From Owenia fusiformis (taxonomy: Eukaryota > Annelida > Polychaeta > Sabellida > Oweniidae), in NCBI GenBank assembly GCA_903813345.2, contig CAIIXF020000010.1, forward strand, positions 2,719,169 through 2,783,168: a DNA stretch of 64,000 nt. Reading direction: 5' to 3'. Below are positions 26,401-34,812 of the stretch, one piece after another (the stretch's first letter is position 1; each line of letters opens with the position of its first letter). The notes under the pieces are model-generated. The model ran no database searches and was not told the origin of the DNA. It saw only the letters and a program-made list of their open reading frames with translations. The position numbers and the translations under genes were made by a program.

Positions 26401-28263
26401 GTGCCAGATATCTGGATTGTTCTTTTGCACATTAGTTCTAGGCTTCATTAAGCAACTCCACAAGAGGTTTCAGATGACTAGCTCAACTAGGTGCACTTTT
26501 ATGCAAAAAAGTTCATACTCTTGATATTAAGAGGGAGAACATATTTATTTGACACCCTGTAATGTATATGGTATAGAAGGAACCTTTATAATTGGACAGA
26601 CTGTAGCGAACATCTAGACAAAAAAGTGTTCAAATTTACAACAGTCGGTATTATTTAGTAGACTAAATCACATGAGTAACATCAATGTTGCAAAGACACT
26701 CCATTAAATAACACAGCATGTTTCAAAGAAATCATGAAAATATTTGCTTTTAGTCGACAACTGCCCCCACCCCCCTCCAATGATGAAGAACCACCCCCAG
26801 ATTACAATGCACCAGGGGTTCCTAACAGGCTAAATGGGGCCACTGTAGGAGGTAAGTTAAACACATGCATACTTAAGTTAGGTTCTAAAAATCCAAATAA
26901 ATACCAGAAAATGGGAAAAGTGTGTATTGTCAGAATTGGAAAATTGTGCAATTTTTATTTTGAATTATTATAGTCTGCCACAAAACGTAGTATGGGTCAT
27001 ATTGTCAACCGAGGCACATCTGTCTGTTTGTCTGTCTATCTGTTTGTAAATTGGACAGTTTTCATATGAATGTTTTATATGCAGAGGTGTATGATGTTCT
27101 ACCAGGACGCAACAATGTAGCAGCGAGGGGCTCCCCTGGTGCCTCTCCCACAGAAAGCTCACCCACAAGGGCCTCACCTTTGGGAGCCTCACCTGAAGGA
27201 AGACCAAGAGAAGATGGACCAACCTACCACAACACAAACCTTCAATCTTCATTACCAACTGGTAAACATACTTCATAGTAGTACTATATACAATTGTCAA
27301 CCTATTCAGAGGTCGACTGGTAAAATTATATACTGGGTAAATAACTGGGGTGCTAAGTAATGACATAAAGGGTAAATAAAGTTTATTTTGATGTATAACC
27401 AAACTAGCAACTCTTTATGTGCTGTACTATGTTTCACAAAAATGATCGACTTTTTCGTATGATAGATGGGATGAATGCGTCTGTCCCTGGCCGTTGAAAT
27501 GGTCTTATTCGCTGACATTATTACTGTTTTTCATGTGAGTGAATACTAAATAAGGGCCAGTGTAGGCTATAAAGAATGTAGACAATAATTCTGGAGGATC
27601 ACTGTTTTTGTTACCCTGTCCCCTTTATGAGATAAACATATGGAATAACTTGCTTATTCACTCCAGGGGATTCTAGTGAACTACATCGGACCCCTAGTGA
27701 GTATGACTTGCCTCCGCCTGTACCAGAAGAGAGACCACCCCATACTCTTAAGCATAGGTGAGCCTTATTCTTACTAATTGTACAATGACATCACTTCCTG
27801 TTAGACATCTTGAAAGGTGGGCGTGGCGAATCACAAGAAATGAACATTTTTTATAAATGAAACCAAAATATTTTTATTTATGTTTTAAATAATATATGTG
27901 TGATTCTCCATCAGCTAATGGTGAAATGCCAGGAATGGGGATAATTCGGCACATTTTTTGGGCAAAATATTGAAGTAGCCTACACATATGCCATTCATTT
28001 AACTGATAAACATTTGATATTTCAGTAAAACCAGCATAGAAAGTTCTCCAGATAGCACTCTGACATCACGCAATAGACTAAAGGAGAGCTCTTCAAATAA
28101 GGAAAATAAAAATCAATCAGACTGTGTCATTAATGAACACTTTCTCGAAGAGCTAGTTAGCGAGGGATTTGAGAAATGTAAGGCAGAACAGGCCCTTGGA
28201 ATCACATTAAATAACTTACATATGGCTAGGGAGATACTACGAACATTCGTTCAGAGATCATGA
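11265..28263 (+). CDS. CBL: CBL-type E3 ubiquitin ligase, 3' part of gene (11 exons)
   Basis: Seen: eleven exons with GT-AG borders join in frame into 511 residues ending in TGA. Order, numbered within this partial protein: EF-hand loop 32-43 with D32, T34, N36, Y38 and E43; SH2-like fold about 50-160 with R97 in VFRLSCTR; linker helix with Y171 and Y174; RING 184-222 (C184, C187, C199, H201, C204, C207, C219, C222, plus W211); proline-rich tail; UBA about 467-507. Known for the family: CBL proteins bind phosphotyrosines on activated receptor and Src-type kinases through the TKB domain and ubiquitinate them through RING-bound E2 enzymes at the membrane and on endosomes. Tyr motifs at 346 and 415 could dock SH2 proteins. 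The N-terminal four-helix segment (about 200 residues) is absent and probably encoded left of the window. Full length would be about 700 residues, shorter than human CBL. All zinc ligands are kept, so it looks functional. Confidence 0.95.
11412..12590 (+). other. CBL intron (1.2 kb)
   Basis: Bounded by the CBL exons. AT-rich with T-runs near 12311; no other feature seen. Confidence 0.85.
12591..12722 (+). CDS. CBL: CBL exon: EF-hand to SH2-like linker
   Basis: Acceptor tgtttttag, donor AG|GTAGGT. Encodes [31 protein letters not shown] and KPG (residues 49-92), leading into the SH2-like fold. Confidence 0.94.
12735..13020. repeat. Degenerate tandem repeat about 85 bp, in CBL intron
   Basis: The words aatctgattg..caa, gaatactc(t/c) and tttacaatttgtattgttag recur at about 12745, 12820 and 12870, and more weakly near 12990. 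Confidence 0.5.
15100..16020. repeat. Inverted duplication inside the broken repeat gene
   Basis: 15100-15260 reappears as its reverse complement at about 15840-16020, for example TTCTTCTTCAGTCTGTCC against GGACAGACTGAAGAAGAA. The spacer is about 580 bp. The duplicated piece overlaps the C-side block of the nuclease-like family. Confidence 0.75.
16030..16322. mobile_element. Single end of a GGCCCACCCTG-type element
   Basis: TTTTTTTTGGCCCACCCTG followed by TA at 16323 matches the ends of the larger element at 35461-37241. The other end was not found, so the left limit is a guess. It interrupts the family block to its right. Confidence 0.5.
16951..17999. other. Rest of CBL intron, no feature seen
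   Basis: Non-coding sequence up to the CBL acceptor at 17999; no repeat structure recognised. Confidence 0.4.
18000..18137 (+). CDS. CBL: CBL exon: SH2-like core with phosphotyrosine Arg
   Basis: Acceptor tatttgtag, donor TT|GTAAGT. Encodes [18 protein letters not shown] and onward (residues 93-138). R97 matches the phosphate-binding Arg of family SH2 folds. The Gly after CTRL matches the position whose Glu mutant disables human CBL. Confidence 0.95.
18787..18951 (+). other. 55-codon open segment ending in a stop, in CBL intron
   Basis: Reads [31 protein letters not shown], then IHALDLQ and TAA. No ATG begins it. The composition (varied, amphipathic) looks protein-like, unlike the AT-rich frames around it. 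It lies between two CACGTGA-bearing flanks (18491 and 19525), which may mark a larger inserted element. No family recognised. Confidence 0.35.
19982..20060 (+). CDS. CBL: CBL exon: end of SH2-like fold
   Basis: Acceptor aaatttcag, donor CAG|GTAAGT. Encodes [14 protein letters not shown] to EDHIQ (residues 139-165), in frame on both sides. Confidence 0.94.
20501..20639. repeat. 139-bp foldback in CBL intron
   Basis: ATACAGACC..AGGGCTAGGCACAAA pairs with TTTGTGCCTAGCCCTGCGGT, and the outer ATATAGACC pairs with GGTCTATAT. Likely a short foldback element. Confidence 0.75.
20771..20913. mobile_element. Small inverted-repeat element, CAGTAAAAC family
   Basis: Ends TACACTGAAACCTGTAAAGT and AGGTTTTACTGTA are inverted repeats, and GTGGAACACC words pair inside. 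Same family as 6957-7138. Inside the CBL intron. Confidence 0.65.
21783..21923 (+). CDS. CBL: CBL exon: linker helix and first half of RING
   Basis: Acceptor attcttcag, donor CAG|GTGAGC; 47 whole codons. Encodes [16 protein letters not shown] (regulatory Tyr positions 171 and 174) and six of the eight RING zinc ligands, ending at W211-Q212. Human CBL has CGH at the second zinc site; here it reads CSH. Confidence 0.96.
22157..22324 (+). CDS. CBL: CBL exon: second half of RING and tail start
   Basis: Acceptor atatgtag, donor GAG|GTAAGT; 56 codons. Encodes [15 protein letters not shown] with the last two zinc Cys, then VDPFDPRK, then a hydrophilic acidic stretch DIDEEDAFE. Confidence 0.95.
22325..25879 (+). 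other. CBL intron (3.6 kb)
   Basis: Bounded by CBL exons. Apart from the tandem repeat at about 24008-24340 I see no feature. Open frames of 94-126 codons on either strand lack family features and overlap repeats. Confidence 0.7.
24008..24340. repeat. Degenerate tandem repeat around CATACTCAATACTATCC
   Basis: acatactcaatactatcc(t/c)(g/a)a recurs at about 24010, 24052, 24124 and 24168, then decays (24209, 24260, 24310). Spacing is about 40-70 bp. Confidence 0.65.
25880..26007 (+). CDS. CBL: CBL exon: proline-rich tail 1
   Basis: Acceptor tcattgtag, donor CG|GTAAGT. Encodes [17 protein letters not shown] and TSPRPPR (residues 269-311). PPVPPRR is an SH3-type ligand, as in CBL tails. Confidence 0.9.
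26331..26559. mobile_element. TA-flanked MITE, 229 bp, in CBL intron
   Basis: CAGGGTGTCAAATAAATATG at the left and CATATTTATTTGACACCCTG at the right are perfect inverted repeats, extending to about 27 bp. TA is present on both sides. CAGGGTG ends are typical of Tc1/mariner-type elements. Confidence 0.88.
26754..26851 (+). CDS. CBL: CBL exon: proline-rich tail 2
   Basis: Acceptor tgcttttag, donor G|GTAAGT. Encodes [18 protein letters not shown] to GATVG (residues 311-344). Phase agrees with both neighbours. Confidence 0.88.
27085..27261 (+). CDS. CBL: CBL exon: EVYDVL motif and Ser/Pro repeats
   Basis: Acceptor atatgcag, donor G|GTAAAC. Encodes [10 protein letters not shown], then [17 protein letters not shown] and a similar stretch (residues 344-403). 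The Tyr is a candidate SH2 docking site, similar in position to the YDVP site of vertebrate CBL. The repeated ASP/SSP words suggest proline-directed phosphorylation. Confidence 0.88.
27667..27757 (+). CDS. CBL: CBL exon: [14 protein letters not shown] motif
   Basis: Acceptor cactccag, donor AG|GTGAGC. Encodes [19 protein letters not shown] and [16 protein letters not shown] fits the pYxxP pattern bound by Crk-family SH2 domains and overlaps a proline-rich SH3 ligand. Confidence 0.88.
28026..28263 (+). CDS. CBL: CBL terminal exon with UBA domain and stop
   Basis: Acceptor gatatttcag. Encodes a Ser-rich linker, then [20 protein letters not shown] and [13 protein letters not shown] (UBA, residues about 467-507), ending QRS-TGA at 28261-28263. 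UBA domains end vertebrate CBL and CBL-B and mediate ubiquitin binding or dimerisation. Confidence 0.93.
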
Positions 28264-29098
28264 TGCGTGAAATATTCACTTTTCATGAACACAGTTAAAG
28301 GATATTAAAGCTGACCAGAGAATTATCTTCCAACAGATACAAATCATTTATGCCACCAGTTGGAGATGACATGATTCTTATTCATTAGGCTATTATTTAG
28401 CCCTTTTTACAGGATTAACTCATTTGGTGACTAACAAAATGCAGTGGTGCATTCAACATTGAGACTATAGGATTTGGCATATAAGGATTGTATACCTACT
28501 GGCAAAAACTGATGACATCTCCATCCATATAAAATCAGTTGCTATAGTTCAAAATTAACTAGCTCTGGGCTGTTATTTATGTTGCACCCGTAAGTATCAT
28601 TGTTTGAGTCTTTCAATCACCTGATTTAAAACGAAAATATTTGAAGAAATCTCCTCAAAGGAGAATGGCTTCAAATATTTAGAAAAGTGTTAAATAATAA
28701 TCAAAGCAAAGGGAGACCTGGTCAGTGGTCAGGTTAAAAGCTGTATATAGTGTATATATAACAAAAGCATGTAGGAGTATGTCCTCATTACATATATATA
28801 TATAATTATCTACCTTTCCTGTATGTAACATAATGTGGTTCTCAGAACTATGTACAAGAAACGTGCAGTAAATTAACATGGTGCCGAATATCGGAAAATA
28901 GAACTGCCTCGATCTGACGTTAATTTAATTTTGAGTCAATTTAAGAATTAGTTTAAATTAATTTCAGAATTAAATGAACATTTAATGATATCAAAATGAT
29001 AAGGACTCTGACCCCCCCCCTGTTTGAAGATTCCTCAACTCTATTCAATTTTTCCAATTACAATACCTTGCTTTTCAATAATTCATCAAACATAATTA
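28264..29098 (+). other. Probable CBL 3' UTR
   Basis: Non-coding sequence after the CBL stop. I see no AATAAA close to the stop. The first AATAAA followed by more A's that I noticed is near 29787, beyond a MITE, so the transcript end is undetermined. Confidence 0.35.
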
Positions 29099-29413
29099 CA
29101 GTATTCTCTCTAATGAGCGCACAGGTCCATTGAGCCTACATCCGGCTTTTATGTTAAATATTGTCTCAAGAAAACACAAAGTTTAACACATTCGCTAGTT
29201 TCAATTATTTATACAACATAATATAATTGATGATTAGTGCAAAGAAAGAAATACAGGACTTTAGAGTATGTATACCTTATTAGAGATAACAACTAAAACG
29301 ATTATAGGCAATATTTCTTTCTAATCTTTTTGTATGTGCACATATTGGAATCTCTCAATATCTTTTAATTTCAATTTGGAAATCGCATTGTGCGCTCATT
29401 AGAGAGAATATGG
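29099..29413. mobile_element. TA-flanked MITE, 315 bp
   Basis: GTATTCTCTCTAATGAGCGC (after CA) pairs with GCGCTCATTAGAGAGAATAT at the right end. TA flanks at 29097-29098 and 29414-29415. No coding. Confidence 0.85.
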
Positions 29414-29968
29414 TAGCTTTATGAAAAAATGATACATTGATATATGTATGGGGAAGCTTTTTCCATGTGGACATGTTTGAGACCAGAACCAGATCAGAAG
29501 GTTCATATTACATTTAATTCTGTTCATTTCCTGATGATGTTTTAACATGGGAGTAAATCGGGGAAGAATCATGTCTTTTAAAAGTATTCATATTTGAGGC
29601 GTTCACATAGACTGGTTTTACTGTACATATTAATCATCCTTTCTTTGTTGTTGGTTACATGGCAATCATTTTCAACTTCACTTTACAAATTCAAGGAAAA
29701 CAAAGTATACAGAGTACACAATCAAATGTAAAAAATTAAAGAAAATGTTACCTAAATTAGCCTAGCGGTTATGATTTTCAGTGTTGCAATAAAAAATGAG
29801 TTTATATGGGAATGTAAAGATGTGCAAGGTGCGAATTAAATTGTATCAACTAATTAAAACCCTCTAAGTGACTAACTGGCATCATTACCACAAGTTGTAC
29901 GATAATTTTCTGGAATAGTTTGCTGAATATGGATAACAAACATGGATATCAAAAATTTGAAAGCTCCA
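29414..29968. other. Non-coding, one half-element end
   Basis: Contains an isolated GACTGGTTTTACTGTA end near 29611-29626, matching the CAGTAAAAC element family, and AATAAA near 29787. Nothing else seen. Confidence 0.4.
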
Positions 29969-30068
29969 AAGGTGATTTATGCACCAGTTATTGATTTATG
30001 CACCAGTTAATTGATTTATGCACCAGTTAATTGATTTATGAACCAGTTAATTGATTTATAGACCAGTT
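29969..30068. repeat. 20-bp tandem repeat, about 5 copies
   Basis: Unit TTGATTTATGCACCAGTTAA, diverging toward the right (gaaccag, then agaccag). Confidence 0.88.
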
Positions 30069-31507
30069 GTGTTATTTCACTGTACAATCTGATTCTGAAA
30101 CCATCAGCTGGTTTACTGTTCAGTTTACTAACAATTTTCAATTGTCTAGCCTAGAACCCCATGTTGCAAATTCACCAAAGTAATTTCTGATATAAATAAT
30201 CATCCCGTGTTTTAATTCCATATTGTCTATTAATATATTTTTCTACTGACCTAAAAACAGTCATTTCTTTATGTAATGTATTTCTGTGTTCTGAACATTT
30301 TCATGTATAAATTGAACATTTTTCAACTCATGTAATGCGTTTCTATTATACCCCTTGTAAAGTTCAGTGTTCTGATTGAACTATATTTACTCAAAAGAAA
30401 ATAGTATTTTTATTTGAATTCCTCATTTCTTAAGCTATATGTTCAATATGTTATACCAAATAAGTGATATGTTTTAAATGCGTTTACTTGCTATGTCATT
30501 TATCAGATTTTTACTGTTTTTGCATCTACGCCTGCCTTCTATCATTAAGGCGGGACAAGTGGAATGCCTTTTGGAATTAAGGTGGGACAAATGTGCTAGC
30601 TTTTGGCTTTCTCATGTAATAGTCCAAATTGATATTCCAAAAGGTTCATTCTACCTGGCCAATGTCATCTGAGTTAATTGAAATAATCATCACTGATTTG
30701 ATGAATTTTGATAAATGTTTAAATGTTATAGAATACACTAGATGCGAGTAGAAATAATCTTGATTTACGTCATTAAATATTCAAAATTCAGTCAAAGTGA
30801 TGTCATATTTGAAATCTGCATGTAAAAGTAGATCTAAAAATAAGGTTTTGAAAATTGTCTATCAACTTTGAAAATTAAATGTTTTTTGAAAATGTGACTT
30901 CTTGTTCGGGTTGATTCCACATAGACCCCATGTTACAAAATCTCAAAAAGTGAATTATCTTATCTTGTATTGGACAGATAACATTTTCTTTTACTGGACA
31001 TATTTTCATTTGCATAACTATTAGATACATAAGGGTCATATGAAAATTGAACCACGCAAATATATGTAATTTAAGGTAAAGGGAACTTTCTACTATACCC
31101 GCCATGCTATCTGTCCCGAACGAGCCACCTGGTGGTGAATCTGGTAATTACCTACTCGCATCTGCGTTATTGATTATTTCTGCATTTATTGTAATTAATG
31201 CATTTACTTGTAGATGATTTTGCTGCCCACATTCCTTGAAATACAGTAAATGTCATTGTTAGTTTTTCTGCCACAATAATGGACAACTATTTTTAAGGAG
31301 TATTTAAGGCGATACCCAATTTTGATTTAACATTAGGCACATTTTATAATGAATACTGATTAAAAAAAAGATGTATAGCCAAAGGAGGCCATAGAGCCAT
31401 AAATAATTTTTAAAAGCAAATGGCTTATTTGATTAATGCTAAGTTAGAAATATCCACTGAATTCTTTTGTTTTATAGTAATTCCATTTAGACATAAAACA
31501 ATGATGT
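30069..31507. other. Non-coding, no gene seen
   Basis: AT-rich. TACTCGCATCTGC at 31152 is the reverse complement of a word near 30741 (GATGCGAGTAGAAATAATC), perhaps the ends of an old ~430-bp element; not well enough supported to call. Confidence 0.35.
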
Positions 31508-31606
31508 CAAGCTTGAATGTGGAACAAGCTTGAATGTGGAACAAGCTTGAATGTGGAACAAGCTTGAATGTGGAACACGCTCGAATGTGGAACACGCTCG
31601 ATGGAG
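31508..31606. repeat. 17-bp tandem repeat, about 6 copies
   Basis: Unit AAGCTTGAATGTGGAAC repeated head to tail. The last copies change to acgctcgaatgtggaac. Confidence 0.9.
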
Positions 31607-31874
31607 CATGCTTATATTATGTGTTATATTATATGTGGATGCAAAACATCTTCACATTATTTCTAAAGAAAACTTAATGGTTTTGAGAAAATACATGATT
31701 GATAAGTGAAATCCTAACTGAATCAAATAACTCAAATGGAAGATATAAATGTATATAGAAGTGAAGATTTTAAGAAAATAATTCACTTCAGTTGTTTAAC
31801 AAGAAATAAACATGGAATTTGCATGACATTTAAGGAAGGCACAGTCTGACATTGGGGCAAGTTACATTTACTTA

Positions 31875-32383
31875 CTGTAGATTGGGTTAATTTGGCGCTA
31901 CTTAATTTGGCGATTTTGCCATTTTTGGCATATTGGCGGCTATTTAATTTGGCGGATATGCAAAAAAAAAATTCAAACTTACGCGCTGTTTGCTAATTAC
32001 CACGTAAATGGGCATCTTTGGCTATGTTCATTTTTTCTTATAAGGACCATTGGCGATATTCATCACGTTTGTACATTTTTGTGAGATCATCCTTTACATT
32101 TTGCACCTCGATCGATGCTGCTTCTATACCACGCTTTTCCTTTACTAGTTTTTCCCTGAGTATTAATGAGTGACTGACCAGTTCTGAGCCAATTTATGAG
32201 AGACATTTTTTCATATTTTTGGAAAAAAACTAAACCGGAAGTGACCTAAATATACTGGACGAAATGCCCTAGACAATTCCCGGGGATTCATTCTAAATTT
32301 TGGCGAAGATTTATATTGGCGAATTTTTCAATTTCGCCAAATTCGCCAAATTAAAGCGGGCGCCAAATTAACCCAATCTACAG
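31875..32383. mobile_element. TA-flanked inverted-repeat element, 509 bp
   Basis: CTGTAGATTGGGTTAATTTG at the left matches CAAATTAACCCAATCTACAG at the right, with TA on both sides. Subterminal regions are full of TTTGGCG or CGCCAAA words facing each other. Non-autonomous. Confidence 0.88.
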
Positions 32384-33130
32384 TATGTAGATACAGTATT
32401 CAAGGTTTTTTGTGAATAATCCAGTTTAATTGGCAGGATTACTCTTTCTACTATGCCTACCTGAAAAGTTAAAAAGAGTTTTGTATATGTGCAATCATGG
32501 TTTTAAGATATGTAAGTTTTATGTTAATACAGATAAGACTTCAGTCCTTGGATTTAAAAATACAACTAAAATATTCTCCGGAAAATCTCCATTCAATTCT
32601 ATATCCAACATAATTGTTATTTGAATTATCTCAAATGCTATATGGTTGCAAAATGAAAGCACTTGTGAAATCTAATTTTTAAGTACATTGTTTAAAAACT
32701 GAGGGTCTTCTTATTTTGTTATTATGTAAATTTTATATTCCTTATTTTACTGTTTTCGGCCTGAATTTTTCTCCGCCAAAACCATATTTTTAAGCAGTAA
32801 TACTTATGTTGGTTATAAAATTAAAGAATCTTGAAGTTAAGCATTGTACTTTAAGAGAACCAATCAGAATTACAGATATCCAAAAACTGCCTTTATTAAA
32901 GGTTCATCTTGTATCAACTGTTTAACATTGTAAAATGCAAAACGCGAGGGGAGATTATAATGTGGAGATGAATGTAAAAATGAAGCCTGTAAAACTGTAT
33001 GGAAGTTCTGATATTTCAATGTCAGCCAAATTTTATGTCACCACCACAAGTGGTGATATAGGCTATTGTTATTCTCCATCTTTTTTAAGATGGCTGTTGG
33101 TATTCAGTGTTCGGAGGTCCGCATCTGTAA
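32384..33130. other. Non-coding, source region of the 51-bp repeat
   Basis: Its last part (about 33030-33130, ttatgtcaccacc through gtctgtaac) is similar to 33745-33835, so two copies of one dispersed repeat flank the minisatellite. Confidence 0.45.
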
Positions 33131-33608
33131 CAAATGACATGGTGTCTGTAACAAATGGACGGCAGTGACATTATGCATGTTAATACCTTGTTAAAGTTGT
33201 AACAAATTGATAGCGTTGACATAATGCATGCTAATGCCTTGTTTAAGTTGTAACAAATGGATAGTGGTGACATTATGCATGTTAATGCCTTGTTTAAGTT
33301 GTAACAAATGGATAGTGGTGACATTATGCATGTTTATGCCTTGTTTAAGTTGTAACAAATGGATAGCAGTGACATTATGCATGTTTATGCCTTGTTTAAG
33401 TTGTAACAAATGGATAGCAGTGACATTATGCATGTTAATGCCTTGTTTAAGTTGTAACAAATGGATAGTGGTGACATTATGCATGTTAATGCCTTGTTTA
33501 AGTTGTAACAAATGGATAGCAGTGACATTATGCATGTTAATGCCTTGTTTAAGTTGTAACAAATGGATAGTGGTGACATTATGCATGTTTATGCCTTGTT
33601 TAAGTTGT
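33131..33608. repeat. 51-bp minisatellite, about 9 copies
   Basis: Unit begins TTGTTTAAGTTGTAACAAAT and ends GCATGTTAATGCC; tgtttaagtt recurs at exact 51-base spacing. Because 51 is divisible by 3 and the unit has few stops, long open frames run through on both strands. These are by-products. Confidence 0.95.
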
Positions 33609-34802
33609 GTCCCCAGTTTGAAGATGTAAACCTATGCATGTGAATTGTACATTGTAAATATCAGGATTTTAATTTTTTATTAAACATAAGTACTAAACAT
33701 GTACATTTGTAATTGTATCCCTACATCTTTAGATTGGACCTTTTTATGTCACCACCCAAATATTGTCTCAAACCTTTTTGGGGACAGGGTTTGGCATTCG
33801 GCAGTCAGTGTTCAGAGTTCGATGTCTGTAACAAATGGCAGGTGGTGAAATTTTGCATGTTAAAGCCTTGTTTAACATGGCAGTGTTCCCCTACAGTTTC
33901 ACAGGGCTTTATAGAGTAAAGGCAGGTCAGCTGTACATATTAGTAACATTATACTAATGGCATCGCCAATCTTTGCCAAATAATATGAAAACTAAAATAA
34001 ACTGCAGTACTATAATATATAAAGTTCATGTTATTGTCTTTTTCTTTGGAACATATTCAGGATGAAGACCCTTTGATTTCTGTTTATACAGTTATAAGGT
34101 CAGTAATGCACAACTTATATGCAGACATGTGAGAAGTTCGTTCATCTTTATTAAAGAGAGAATCAGATCAAGCGAGCAGCCTAACAAAAAATTGTTTCAG
34201 TTTTAGAATATTTCTGGCTCTGTGGCTTATGTCATTCCTTTTCATGTTTATTTTCTAAAAAAACCAAAGTACACACTTTATTTCAGGAAAAGTAAAGATT
34301 TTTACAATAATGTATTATTTTTTTCTATAAGAATGGTTACCATTCTTATTATTTGGGAGAATTTAAACATTCATTTTTCACTCATTTTTGCATTTTGAAT
34401 CCATCCACCAATTACCAAGATATTTTATTTGAGATTGTAGAATAGATTTGTAGGTCCATTGTACATGTTGCTTGTAATTTTGTCACCCCCTATAGATCTG
34501 ATTCTACCTTTAATTACCCACTCATCCTCCCAACAGGACAACCTCAATAATTATTGATCCAAGAGACCTCTATAAAACAATACGGGAATAATATTAATGA
34601 GAAATAGATTCATATTTTGTCCCCCTGATGATCTGGATTCTAAAAGCTGTTTCATTAACTCTTTTAAACAAACTACTTTCCTAAATCAGTAAATGAGCTA
34701 AAAATCTTAATCCTCATTGATTCCTCACAAAATGGCTAAGGAAAGCTCTCAGATCTTTGTGTTATATTTCACAAATGAATCAAAATCAATAGATATCAAA
34801 TA
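33609..34802. other. Non-coding, partial repeat copy
   Basis: 33745-33880 is a second copy of the dispersed repeat that seeds the 51-bp array. The rest is AT-rich with no gene seen. Confidence 0.4.
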
Positions 34803-34812
34803 CTTTCATCAA

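Noticed and set aside
33191-33629. Open frames of 64-133 codons on both strands
   Set aside because: They are the 51-bp minisatellite read in frames that happen to lack stops; the peptides are pure 17-residue repeats on both strands.
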